A stretch of 64,000 nucleotides of DNA from Lunularia cruciata. Lineage: Eukaryota > Streptophyta > Marchantiopsida > Lunulariales > Lunulariaceae. Shown here one piece after another: positions 1 to 12,479 of this stretch. Each line of letters starts with the position of its first letter. Within the stretch, counting starts at the first letter, position 1. The translations under genes were made by a program, and so were the position numbers. The stretch covers positions 80,742,218-80,806,217 of the forward strand of contig OX419755.1 in the NCBI GenBank assembly GCA_948567375.1, written 5' to 3'. Below the pieces are notes generated by a model, which was given only the letters and a program-made list of their open reading frames with translations, ran no database searches and was not told the DNA's origin.

Positions 1-1452
1 GCTGCTCCTGGTGAGGCGTTAGGTTTGTGAATGAGGAGATATTAATTCTGGGAAAGTGAATCGAATGGAGAGTTGGACGCGAGGATGATGAAGTATTGTA
101 GTAATGTGGCAAGTAAAGTAGATTATTTTACGCCTCGTATAGACTTTTGGGGAGGAGGAGACATATACTACAGTAGATCGAGGTCGATGATGGAAGGGCG
201 TTAAACCCTATTAGCGCTGGATCGGTAGCGGTGCTTATTGTCGTCTATCCTAACACCGGGTTAAAAGTTGGTATCTGCCTCATTCCGTCTCAGTGTAGAT
301 TCTTTTCTTTGAGACAGGTTTGGTGGTGGCATTTTCGAAGAATTGGTATACCATTGCTGGTTATCGGGGCATTTCTTTCTTTCCGGGATCCCGGAGGAAG
401 AAGCCTTCATTCATATTCCATTTGACGAATTCTGAAAGATTCCTCATCTCCTTGCGAGTAGAAGTCGTTGAGGGATGTCCTTTTGATTATTTCATCACTT
501 CGGTCCGGGTGTACCGATTGCCAGTCTGGTTTATTCATTTACAGCTGACTCATTCCGCTTTCGCTGGAATGCGGAAATGTGTTCTCGAGATTCTTGCAAT
601 TGAATGATTCTTTCCTGGAATTTTTGACTGCGGTGAAGGAGAGATCCGAGAAGAAGGTGTGAATTGGAGTTTGAATCGCATTTCAAATACCGGGGAGTGA
701 ACTCGGGTTAAGCGGCCGAGTCGGAGCGTTCGAAGTTCGGGAAATGGCAATGCTGAGGGACCATGGATGTTGCCTGCGAAATTCTTTCTGAGGTTTTAGC
801 GTGAATCTAGGGCAAGGTGGATCAGCTGGCCTTTCCTCTCAGATTATGTCAGTCTCTATTATTCAGAAACCCCCTTGAACTGAGTACCCCCAGATAGCAG
901 TAGAGAGGTCGAGTTTTGCCTCACTTCGGCATTCATTTTCTCATACTATCAGTTTTCTCCTGAAAGATCTGTCGAGGCGCGAGCGTCCATCAACATTTTG
1001 TGTATGCCGCATCTTTAGACTTCAGGGCTTCTGTTCAGTGCTAGACTGGGGATTTCCCTTTCTAAATCTCGTAGCTTGAACTGCGAATGTTCGTACGTAC
1101 TGCACATCATTTGAAGGGCTTTTAGAGGAAAAATAATTTTTGACTGGGGACTTACCCGAGAAAACCTTTCTACGGGGTTCCTGGAATGTGTAGTTGAATC
1201 GATGCACTCATTTTTAGATACATGATTGAGCTCGGAATCGAGTCGAAGCGTGTTAAGGTGGGATTTCCCTACAGCCTATGATCAGTTACCGGAACCAATA
1301 ACGCGTTCCGTGTGTCAAGTGGTGGTCATGACCGTGAACATTTGAGCTACTTGTTGGATGGTAGAGTTATCGTTAAGTGGTATGATCGGAGTCTTTAGAA
1401 TCAGTAGCTGAATTCTACTGTTTCAGCTACGCATACTAGGTTGTGAGGAGGG
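1..1452. promoter_or_regulatory. Upstream region and probable 5' leader of the exportin-T gene
   Basis: No coding region with recognisable similarity is seen here. The stretch has moderate GC, unlike the AT-rich repeat DNA further on, and leads directly into the PSD start codon. It probably holds the promoter and 5' UTR, possibly with a leader intron. No clear TATA box could be assigned. Short open frames occur on both strands but have no family-like composition. Confidence 0.4.
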
Positions 1453-4400
1453 ATGGATGACTTTGAGAAGGCAATCTTCTTTAGCTTTGATCAAAGCGGG
1501 GCGGTGGATGCTCAATTACGAGCTCAGGCGAGGGCATACTGTGAGCAAGCGAAGCAGTCCCCTACAATTTGGCAAGCCTGTCTTGAAAAATTCCGGATTT
1601 CCCAGTATGCCGAAGTCCAGTTTTGGTGCCTTCAAGCTCTGGAGGAGGTCACAAAGCAGCGGTATGTGACTCTGGATTATCAAGAACGGCTGTTCATCAG
1701 GTCATCTCTAATGGCAGCGATGTGCAACTATGATGTCGAAGACCCGACATCCGGTTCCCCTGGTTCACTTGGATCGAGAACTTCCTTTGTCAAGAATAAA
1801 CTTGCTCAGATAATTGTGATTATTATCTATACTGAATATCCCTCGGAATGGCCTTCCGTGTTTCTGGACATGCTCAACAGTTTGAGCAAGGGTCCGGTCG
1901 TTGTGGACATGTTCTGCAGAATTTTGAATACACTGGATGAAGAAGTAATTAGTTTGGACTTCCCTAGAACTGCAGAGGAGATCGCTGCTGCGACTCGAAT
2001 TAAGGATGCCATGAGGTCTCAATGCATCACTCAGATTGTTGGAGCATGGTACAATTTGGCGGTCATGTATAGAGTTCAACTGCCCTACCTAACAGGTTGT
2101 ATTCTAGAGACTATGCACAGGTATGTGGCGTGGATCGATATTGGTCTAGTAGCCAATGACAGTATTGTTCCTCTGCTCTTTGAAGTTCTTGTGTCCCCGA
2201 CAGAAATATCTCAGCTTCGAGGAGCAGCAGCGGATTGCCTTTTGGCAATCGTATCAAAGAGAATGGAGGCTTCTTCAAAACTGGCTCTTCTGCAGAAGTT
2301 GCACATTGGGCAAGCATGCAGTCGCCTAACTGAGGCACAAGAGCCGGAATTCGCCATGAAGCTGACCGCGCTGTTAACTGGATTAGCTATGGAAATTTTG
2401 GAGTGTGGTAAAAAGATAGACTTTCACGGGAATCCTAGTCAAACTCTTGCAGCCACGGATGCTGTATCATCGATGTTGGACGAGGTTCTTCCCTCTGTAT
2501 TCTACTTCATGCAGCACGGTGACGAAGATATGTCATCCACAACATTTGAATTCTTGTCTAACTACGTCGCTAGGATAAAAGGTGATATAGAATATAATGG
2601 AAAGAAGGCAGCCCATGTCGCACAAATTTTGGAGGTCATAAGAAATAGAATGCTCTACGATTCTTTAAGTAAAGATTCCTTGGATGGACCCGACAAGGAT
2701 GGACAAGAAGAGGAGGAAAGGTTGATGGATTTTCGGAAGGATCTCTTCGGGCTGTTCAAAAGCATTCACCGAGTCGCCCATGTGGTCACCGAATCGTTTG
2801 TCCAGTCCACACTGCTCACAGCTCTGAGCAGCCCCGATAGTTCATTTGAGAATGTGGAGGCAGCCATTTCTCTTTTACACCTATTAGGGGAGGGTGTTCC
2901 TGATTTTAATGGGAGACTCGGGGAAATGATTCGAGCTTTGCTGTCGGCGAGTGTACCATGCCACTCTCATCGTGTGGTTGCACTCACCTACCTTGAAACA
3001 ATCACTAGATTTGTACGATTTGTTCAACTGCATCCTGAATATATTCCCTCAGTGCTGGCTGCTTTCCTGGACAGTAGAGGACTCCATCATCCCAACCCTT
3101 TTGTCAGCTCCCGAGCAAGTTATCTGTTCATGAGGCTTGTAAAGGTGTTACGGGCCCAGCTGGTTCCTTACATCGAGGATATCCTTCAGGTGTGACTTCA
3201 TGGCTCTCATTTTCTACGCGTAACTCATAGTCTCCATATTTGGAATGTGATCGGATGCGTCCATATCATTCTGAACTTACTTCTTGCGTCGATGCAGAGT
3301 CTTCAAGACACTCTATCTGCAGTGACCTCGAAGGGCACTATTGCTAAGGGAGAAGCCGATGATCGGTGTTATGCTTATGAGGTGAGATACCATATCAGTA
3401 GTTTATGCTGTGCCAGTGCAACCACTAACTTCTTCATGAGCTTACAACTGTCTCGCACAAGTGGGTCTGCTATCCTTTGGACTTCTTCGTCATCTTCTGA
3501 AAAACCGTAAGACAGAACAAATACTGCAGGTTTTAAGCTGCTACAAGATTTAACCGGCCAATCACATTGTGCTTCGCAGGCGGCTGGATTGTTGATTGGA
3601 ATGGAAGACATAGTAGAAGAGAAGCAGTTGAAGTATGTGTCAGCTCTGCTGGTTCCTCTTTGTGGGCAGGTATGGTTTGTCAATGCAGCTCCGTAACTTC
3701 ATACACCTGTAGATCCATGGATCTTTTGTTAACTGGCTCGTACTGGTCTTAATATTGAATGCAATATTCGCAGTTCATGGAGTGTACGAGTTTATCAATT
3801 CCGCTTTGCTAGATTTATACGCGCTTTGCGGCTATTTCTCTAGTTGCTTAGATTTACATGAGTTCAGTTTGCGTCGGTTTTGTCCTCGGAGTGTGTGGAT
3901 TCCCGTTTCTACGAACGACCTCTTCGCTCATTTCATATACACCTGTAGATCAATATCCACATTCTCCTTTTGACCAGTTTGAAACCACAGGAGCAAGGGT
4001 TTTGGACTCAATTTCGGACTGTAAAATCAGAACGCGAATGTAATTTACAAACATATTTTCCAGAGAACCTATGTTGGTTAATCGTCTACTTCCCTATGTT
4101 CTGGACAATGAACTGACTCAGGACTTACTCGAGAGTCGGGCATCGCTTTGTTCAACAAACGCGTCTTAATGACGATATTAGAAACTTTAATTAGGTAGCT
4201 GGGGCCCCTTTGCTTGCGTCCCTTAGTAGGATTATAACTAGACCCTAGTCCAGTTATTAGTCATGACAGAAGAGTCTTCTCTAAAGAAAATGCTTGAAGT
4301 CCCTTAAGAAACAAAATTCTTGTGTCTATTGGTGTTCATATGTTGATGCGCTCACTCTGACATAGAGCATGCCGGAATACATACCGGTGCTGGTACACGG

Positions 4401-7400
4401 GTTCCTACGGCTTAGGAAACTGCTTCTATCGAAGAAATGTTCTCGTTACTGCTGCTACCCCTAGCACAACGCTGATCGTCAATTATGTAGGTTACACGTG
4501 TTCGCACTAATCCGCGTCTGCAGGTAAAAAGACCTAACTCTAAGATGAGACTTCGCTTTCGATTGTGATTGACAGCTACGAGTGATTTACGCCTCGTAAC
4601 CTAGATAACAATTCCATGTCTTGTGCAGCAGGTATACGTGTTATGGAACCGTGTCCTAACGGTTTTATATTCATCACTCAAGGTTCTATTTCCTATAAAT
4701 TATTGTCTATCCGAGCTACTGATTCTCAGAGGTCTGAACTGCAGGTAGATGCGGTATTGTCCAGTGAAGCTTGCAGAGGAGATCCGATAGGTCCATCTGC
4801 TACGGTGGTGAATCTGCAGCAAGTGATCTTGGCAATTAGTCATATGAGTAAAGTACGTAAAAATGAGTGGGGTAGTGTTTGGACACTTTTGGGATGAAGA
4901 GCTTTTCTTCTCTACGTAGTGTCAAAATGAGACTGTTGTCTAATGCGTTAGACTGCTTTGCCTCTCAGGGTTTTGGGGAGCAACTTGTCACCAATAGTCG
5001 CCCATCAATTGGCAACATTTTCAAACAGGTGATGCTTTGGATTTTTATCTCTGATGGACATGGTGGTCTCCTCATTATCAATCTCATGGATGACCGAGTA
5101 GGGTGTGATGGAAGGCGAGCAAACATCTCACACCAAACTGATGTAATTTGTCTCTCTTGGTGCAGACTCTAGATGTTATTCTACGGATACTTGGAACATT
5201 TCCGAAGAATAAACTTCTTCGGGCTAGGGTGAGTGGTCTGAATATACTTTTCTATGCCGTATGATCAGATGTTGCATTGGTGGAAAAATTTCGTTTACGT
5301 ATTGTGTGCGGTGATTGTTCAGGTTATCTCCTTTCTACATCGAATGGTTGATGTACTTGGAAGTGCCGTGTTTCCTGTTCTTCCATTGGCGATTCAGCAA
5401 CTACTTAATGATAGTGAGGTATGTTTTCTTAACCATTTTGTAAGGCGCTGGTGCTTTGAACATACTTTGTTTCTCCATTGCATATTGCTGTCTCTCATCG
5501 CTGTTGAATTAGCGTAATGCTTGTTCCTGTTTTTCCTGTTGTTGTGGACAGCCCAAAGATCTGGTTGATTTTATTCTGCTTATCAATCAACTTGTCAGCA
5601 AATTCAAACTGGGAATGAGCAATATTCTCCTGGAAGTATTTCCTGCTGTTGTGGGTCGTGTTCTTACACTTATGCCAAAAGATGGGTTCCCAGAAGGTCC
5701 GGGTACTAATACAGAGGTAAAACTTTAACCTACTTTGTCCACCAGTTCCAGATATTCGCGTCAAGTAACGCACTAGTGTGACTATCTGTCAGCAATCTTT
5801 CTCGTATCTGGTTAGGTGACCATTAACAGGTCGCGCTGTCTCAAAGTCTACGATGTTTTGGTCTTACAAGACCGTTATCGTGTTTGTGTAGACATGTTTA
5901 CTGATATTAGGCTCTGCTTTTTTGGCTACCCAGGAAGTTCGGGAGCTGCAGGAGCTTCATCGGTGTTTTTTCACATTTTTGCACATTGTGATTTCAAATG
6001 ATTTGTCAATGGTTCTTATTGCGCCTCAGAGCAGGCAATGGTTGCAAGACATCAGCCAACTTCTCCTGGATGCTGCATGTAATAACAAGGATGTACTGGT
6101 CAGAAAGGTTAGAGTTCTCTTCAGTTACCTTTCACTCGAAATAGAGAATTAGCTCAATCACCGCTTTCTTCGGATCACAAATTTATCATTTTTGCAGAAC
6201 ATAATCCATACGAATAGCTGAGAAAGGTTCTAAACATGATTCTTTGGCTTTGCAGATTTGTGTTCAGATTTTCACAAAGTTGATTTCTGATTGGTGTGGC
6301 GGTAGTACTGACGAGGAAAAGGTTAGTAAACCTCAATATTCTTCGTGCAAACAACTGTCTTCAATTAACGACTGAAACTAAGAGTAGACCATCAAAAGCC
6401 AACTAGTCGTTAGTTTCAGTGTTAAATTGCAGAAATTGTATCTGTCTTAGTTGTGTGAAGTATGTACCTTACCCTGGGGTTTCCGGAAAACGCAGGTTCC
6501 TGGGTTTCGCCGCTTCGTTGTGGAGAGATTCGCCTCGGAGTGTTGCATCTATAGTGTGCTTCGAACGTCGTTTGATCTTCGGGATGCGAATACTGTAAGT
6601 TCGTGACTTTCTGTTCAAAACCCACCTATTTTGTAGAGTGGGGTTTCACCAAATTAAGCTCAGCATCACACAAGGGTTTGACTTGAGGAATACATTCCTT
6701 AAGTGGAATCTGAGGTCCATAGACCTCAGATTCAACCCGCAGACCCATCCTCCCAATTTATATTTCATGCTGACATTCGACTGGTGTCTGTCGCAGTTTT
6801 CCCTCTTTGGAGAGATCGTGACTGCACAGAAAATGCTCTATGAAAAATGTGGGGAGGAATTCTGGATCCACTTGTGTACAAAACTGCTGCCTGCAGTACA
6901 TTGTCCTCCTAATTTGGCAGAGCAATATTGTCTCCATATTCAGGTAGGAGATATAGTTCGTTGACTTCGTGTTGAATGCCGAATTTTGATCGTGTTTAAC
7001 CTCTTGATGGTTTCAAGAACCGTCATCCTCATCGGAGTGTTTACACTCCGTTCGGGTTAAGTATGTACTACGCAGATTCGCTTGATATGTTTCAGTACAT
7101 GCTGCGATATACTCTATCCAGTCCGCCAACGCCTTGCTCTACTTCCCTTTCTTTGAACGATTTCCACTCTCCTTTCTCATACCCGAACCCGGGATTGTTT
7201 CGAGCAGTCTTAGCCATAACACCTTACTCTCCTCTCTCACATTGCGCTCCACTCCAACTTTCCTCAACCGAAACTCCTTCTAATGTGGTCCGCTTCATGG
7301 TTCCTACCCGTTTCCCGACTTCTTGTTTTATTACCTGACGTTTGTTCATAAACTGCTGATAAGTCAATGTCAGGGTCATCGACCTTCGTTTACAAGTGGT

Positions 7401-8060
7401 TTACTACTTCGTTACATGCTTTGCTTTACTGCTGATAAGTCAATGTCCGGCTCGTCGATCTTCGTTTACAAGTGGTTTACTACTTCCTTACATGCTTTGC
7501 TTTACGTTGACCTTGCAATTAGCTTCTTACGTGATTGTATATTTCTATATTAGTGTCTGTTTACAATTTGCTATCGATTCATTCAGTTTGTTTCCGATTG
7601 TTTCACATACATACGCTTACCTCGCGATTTCTTTATATGAGTTGACTCTTCGTTTTCTCAGTACACATTGGTTCACAGATTCTCTACATGTGGTCGATGC
7701 TTGATAATACATGCTATTTATGAATTATATTTCATCTCCTTTTCACATGTAATTTTCAGTTAGTTCTACCTTCATTTTATTGCCATTTCATCTACACTTC
7801 ATATGCATTTAATGAGTTTTGGATCTCCCGTTCCTCGAACGGCTTCTGTCCTCATATACCCATATCCAGATTCGCTTTACAGCCCCGCAGTTAGGTTTTC
7901 CACAGAGAAGAAAACACTGTAAGACAATTACAGCGCGGAAGGACACTGATCTCCCTGATATCTTTTGCAGCGGTCCGATTTGAAGGACCTCAAAACCTTT
8001 TACAAGCCATTTATAGAGGAGCTGAGACCTCAACAGAACGGAAGTTTGGCACACAGATAA
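1453..8060 (+). CDS. PSD: Exportin-T (PAUSED), nuclear tRNA export receptor, 13 exons
   Basis: Karyopherin-beta family receptor that carries mature tRNA out of the nucleus with Ran-GTP; PAUSED in Arabidopsis, LOS1/Xpo-t elsewhere. Exons by GT-AG junctions: 1453-3189, 3298-3381, 3580-3669, 4745-4852, 4969-5028, 5166-5228, 5323-5418, 5552-5716, 5934-6107, 6256-6321, 6496-6594, 6797-6943, 7971-8060. All junctions fall in phase 0 and the product is 992 aa, matching the roughly 988 aa of the Arabidopsis protein as I remember it. The start MDDFEKAI aligns with the plant N-terminus. Family stretches seen include VQFWCLQALE, SWIDIGLVAND-like, FVKNKLAQ, RGLHHPNPFVS, GLLIGMEDI, PSGPGTNTE-like and the ending LRPQQNGSLAHR. 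Exon 1 alone encodes 579 residues of HEAT-repeat solenoid. The last two introns on the 3' side carry a hairpin and a tandem repeat. The gene looks intact and functional. Confidence 0.96.
6706..6733. repeat. Perfect 12-bp inverted repeat in PSD intron 11
   Basis: The arms 6706-6717 and 6722-6733 (GAATCTGAGGTC and its complement) are perfectly complementary around a 4-nt loop. The repeat lies between exons 11 and 12, about 60 bases before the acceptor, so it could fold in the pre-mRNA. Confidence 0.8.
7353..7505. repeat. Two-copy 76-bp tandem repeat in PSD intron 12
   Basis: The unit beginning CTGCTGATAAGTCAATGTC at 7353 recurs at 7429 with only a few substitutions, giving a period of 76 bp and two copies. 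It lies in the 1,027-bp last intron, about 460 bases before the acceptor at 7970. It is a local duplication with no evident function. Confidence 0.85.
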
Positions 8061-9313
8061 CACTAAATGTAGACCTGCTTTATATCCTCGAGTTAGATCT
8101 CGTGAAGTGGCCACTTCATCGCAGCTTCAAGTGGAATATGAAAAGGGAAAGCAACTGAAATATGGGTGGTTTCGGTTTCACGGGATGATCTGATCCACTC
8201 ACGGACGACGAAGTTGTTGGTGGTGGATGGACCTGTAAGTGAAGTAAACGTGCTGCTTGGCCAGGCAGTGGACAATGGAGTACTTCCGGAGATCTTTGGT
8301 GTTAAAAGTGGTGCAATGATGTTTGTTTCTGCGATTCAGTGAGAAGCTTGTTCAATTGTGGAACCTCTTTCGAGCAAGCAAGCAAGATGCTGTCTGGGCC
8401 CACAAGAGGTTCGTTCATTTAAATTTCGAGCGTCTGCGCTATTTTGAGGAAGCAAGTTTGCTATCCCAGTTGTGCTAGTATGAAAAACTGGAATCAAATG
8501 TAGCTCTCGTAGCGATGGTCATGCATTAGTCACCTTGCAAACCATTAGCGAGAAGTTTATGCTTGTGCATATCATATAGCTCCAGACTCTGTTTATCACC
8601 TTCCTTTCTGCACTAGTGCTTCTGGTGTGGCATGCATCAACTGAACATTTGTAATTGGACGACATCATGGTTGTCCTCTACTTATTATGAAGACGTTGCT
8701 ACGATAATTTTAAGCTCATAGTGTTGGTCTAGGAGATATGGAAACACCTTCTTTGAATGTGGGAAGTAAGAAAATTTCATTCGGTTGTGCAGATTAATAC
8801 TCCGCCCACGAGCTGTAACGGTTCAGAAAGCTTCTGAGATTCGAGAACTGTTTCGAGGCGAACCTGTTTACTTCGAAGGCTGGACAAGGGGCTGGCTCAT
8901 TATGTACACTGAAGTGTAGATTGATGGAGCATATAGCAAGTTTGTTGCGACACATCTCTGTAGACGTGCTCAGATACCACGATGTGCCAAATGGCAGATT
9001 CCAGTTTTATCGTGGTAATCTACATGCTTGACAACGACGGTCTACAACCCGAGACGAAACTGCCTCGATGCGTCTTCTTTCCTAGAAATGTTGGTCACGT
9101 AAAATAAAATTTCAGACTGATTTCAGATGTTCGTGTCCTCGTCTTCAACGTATGTGTCCCGATATCGCAAGTCTTCAGATTCTTCGTAAAATTCTCCATA
9201 TGATAAGAGTATTTTGCAGGGATCTTGTAGTCGCCAGCGCATTGAATCTGAATTGCATGATTTGAAAAGTATATCTGTACAGTGTGAGCGCCTCAATTGA
9301 ACTGCCTTTCCAA
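8061..9313. other. PSD 3' region and intergenic DNA up to the assembly gap
   Basis: No gene is recognised. The proximal part should contain the PSD 3' UTR. An AATAAA-type motif is present near 9104, but it lies about 1 kb past the stop, so it cannot be assigned with confidence. The composition is that of the gene island, not of the retroelements beyond the gap. Confidence 0.4.
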
Positions 9314-9513
9314 NNNNNNNNNNNNNNNNNNNNNNNNNNNNNNNNNNNNNNNNNNNNNNNNNNNNNNNNNNNNNNNNNNNNNNNNNNNNNNNNNNNNNNN
9401 NNNNNNNNNNNNNNNNNNNNNNNNNNNNNNNNNNNNNNNNNNNNNNNNNNNNNNNNNNNNNNNNNNNNNNNNNNNNNNNNNNNNNNNNNNNNNNNNNNNN
9501 NNNNNNNNNNNNN
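9314..9513. other. Assembly gap, 200 N
   Basis: Exactly 200 unknown bases. The right edge enters directly into the integrase region of retroelement A; the left edge is non-element DNA. The gap therefore covers the missing 3' end of element A. A round 200 suggests a placeholder length. Confidence 0.95.
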
Positions 9514-12030
9514 AAAAGGAGAGACAATTTAGGTGACATCAAAGGGTCTTATCCAATTAGAGGCAAGTTTACAAACTTGGATATCAAGTGGGAGAGGGAG
9601 GTTATTGGATGAGAGCATGACCTTATCACCAACTTGAAAGTTAAGATCACGTCGATTGTGATCCGCGGATTGTTTTTGTCAATTTTGAGCAACAAGGAGA
9701 TGAGATTTGGCTTGTTGGAGGGATTGGGAGATGTTGGTCAAGAAGGTAGAAGTATGAGAGACATGAGATGGAGGAGGAGCAAGAAGGGAATTTGGAACAA
9801 GTGGGTCTTGGCCAAAATTGAGAAAGAAATGAGAGAATCTGGTGCTTATCTGTTTAGAATTATTGTAGGCAAACTTCACAATTGCAAATGCATACATTCA
9901 TCCCAATTGGTATGGTGAATGTTGACAAAGGCACAAAGCATATCTTCCAAAAGGTGCAATTTGCAAGTTCAATTTGTCCATCAGTTTGAGGATGATAGGC
10001 CATGGACAAAGTAAGCTTGGTGCCAAGTATTTGGAAGAGTGCTTGCCAAAACTTTCCAATGAAGCAAGGATCATAATCGGAGATGAGTACATGTGGCATC
10101 TCATGATGCTTGAATACATTGTTGAAGTAGATTTGCACCAAGGTTGGAGCATCCATAGTGTCAACTGTTGGTGCCAAATGGATTTGCTTACTAAGCTTAT
10201 CCACAAACACCACAATTGCTGTGTGACCTTACTTTATCTTGGGCAAGGAAGTGATGAGATCTAAGCTCATATGTTCCCAACCAAGTGGTTGAAGGAGTCT
10301 ACTCAGTTTTTGGTTATTGGCCTTGTTGCATTGGCAACTCTCACATGATTGGACAAACACTTGAACATCTTGTGCCATGTTAGGCCACCACCATTGGTGT
10401 TGGAGGGTACCCAAGGTCTTGTCCACACCCATATGACCAACAATTGGTAAATCATGGGCTTCTTGAAGGCACACAAGTCAAAGATCACCTTTGGCTGGAA
10501 CATAGATCTAGTCTTCTTGGAATAGAAGGCCTTCCTTGAAGGAGAAGGTGTTGTATTCTTTGTCGCATGCTATAAGACAACCATGTACCATCTGGAAGAA
10601 GGGATCTTGTTGTAGAGCTTACTAAAACTCATTTTGGACCTTGGAGTCTATTGACACCGTTGTAATTGCCATTGTGATAAGAGGAAGAGACTTCAAATCA
10701 GGTTGTCGTGATAGGGCATCAAGGATAACATGGAACTGACCTGGTTTGTACTCAAATTTGATGTCAAACAATTGGAGTTGCTCTTCCCATTGATAATGTT
10801 GACTCTTCATGTGTTCCAAGTGTAAGGTCTGCAATAATGGTTTGTGATTAGTTTGCATAATCACTTGTTTCTCCAAGAGGTAATGCCTTCATACCTTGGT
10901 GGCATATACCATTGCAAGTTGTTCTTGATCTAAAGCAAAGTAATTTCTTTCAGCTGTATGGCAAGACACAAATGCAATGGAATGTAGTCCATCTTGGAGT
11001 TTTTGTTGCAACGCGGCTCCAATTGCAAAGTTAGAAGCATCAAAATCAACCACACAAGGTAGCTAAGGATCATATGTTTGAAGAATGGGTCTTGAAGACA
11101 CCATATGTTTCATTTTCTCAAATGCTTCTTTGTGCTTGGTGGTCCACTGAAAGCTTGAGTTCCTCCCCAAGAGGTCAGTCAATGGTGCAGCTACATGAGC
11201 ATAATAGTGGATAAAATGTTGGTAAAAACTAGCCAAATCATTAAATGACCGTACTTCTATAGCATCCTTTGGAGTAGGAAAATCAGTAATGGCTTTGATT
11301 TTCTCCTCTCCCATCTTGATCCCTTCCAATGAGATCTTGGGACCTAAGAAGGTAAATTCCTTTTGCCAAAAGGCACACTGCAACTTCTTGCAATAAAATT
11401 TCCATTGTTGTAGTCATCTTAGGACTTCTAGCACGTGATTCATGTGTTTTGCCTTTGTCTTGCTATAGATAAAATATCATCCAAGAACACCACCACATAC
11501 CAATCCAATAGTCCATCCAATGCTTGATGCATTTGATCTATGAAGACTGCTAGAGCATTAGTGTGCCCCAAAGGAAGAGCTCTCCACTAAAAATGCCCAT
11601 ACCTTGTGCAAAAGGCAGTCTTTTGCACATCCTTCCTATCAATGAGGATTGCCAATAGCCACTTTGAAGATCCAAGTTGGAGAAGTATTGTGCTCCACTC
11701 AATTGATCAAGCAATTCATTGATCCGAGGCAAGGGATATGCATTCTTCATTGTTTGCTTATTGATCTCACAATAATCAATACAGAAATGAAATCTTCCAT
11801 CCTTCTTTGGAACAAATAGTACCGGTGCTCCCCAAGGAGAGATACTACGTTGTATGAAGTCCTTCTCTAACAACTCCATAAGTGTTGTTCACAACTCCTC
11901 CAACTCTTTTGGTGAGAGCCGATAGATTGGTCTACTCATTGGAGTACTCCTTGGCAATAACTCAATCTTGAAGAGCATACCACGATTGGAGGGTAATCCC
12001 TTTGGCAGATCATCCAGAAACACATTTGCA
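9514..12030 (-). pseudogene. Element A pol remnants: RT, RNase H and integrase
   Basis: Minus-strand translation shows typical Ty3/Gypsy blocks. These include [16 protein letters not shown]-like and [10 protein letters not shown]-like reverse transcriptase, RNase H with QTNHKPLLQTLHLEH-like sequence, an integrase zinc-binding block with HMGVDKTLGTLQ and a core with YHPQTDGQ. The coding is decayed. It aligns with the same region of element B. Confidence 0.88.
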
Positions 12031-12039
12031 AACTCTTGA

Positions 12040-12464
12040 TGTAAAAGACCAAATCCGGGGAGAGAAGTAGGAGAATGGAAATTCATATTGGGACACTTGA
12101 ATGAGGGAAAAATCCAAATGCCTAGCATGAGCTTCAGCTTTGGTATTTATAGGGAGCATACAAGGCCCTTGAGAAGCTTCTCAAGAAACTTCCTTGAGCC
12201 ACTTTCTTAGAGTGCAAGCCAAGTTAACCGGAAAACTTCTCAAGAAGTTTCCCTCTAGAAGCCGTTTACTTGGCATGCAAGCTAAGCTAGTTAGAAGCTT
12301 CTAGAAGCTTCCTTCTAGAAATTACCTGCTTGGGGTGCAAGTTAACTAGTCGGGAAGCTTCCCAAGAAGCTTCTTATATACTTTTGGAATATTTTAGGCT
12401 AATCTGGCTTATTCCCTACTTCATTAGCCTTACTAGCTACGTCGCTTAACTCCATATTGTTACA
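12040..12464 (-). repeat. 3' LTR of element B
   Basis: A 425-bp LTR with TG...CA ends (TGTAAAAGACC at left, TTGTTACA at right on the + strand). It aligns along its length with 17268-17677, apart from one 15-bp gap and roughly 35-40 substitutions. On the minus strand it carries a TATAAATA-like promoter box near 12,155. A purine-rich tract lies next to its right edge at about 12465-12477. Confidence 0.9.
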
Positions 12465-12479
12465 TATTCTTCCACCGCT

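Noticed and set aside
7063-7704. Overlapping + strand frames in PSD intron 12
   Set aside because: They come from the 76-bp tandem repeat and the T-rich intron and are flanked by clear exon boundaries.
9123-9542. Open frames that cross the run of N
   Set aside because: They exist only because unknown bases contain no stops; there is no coding evidence on either side.
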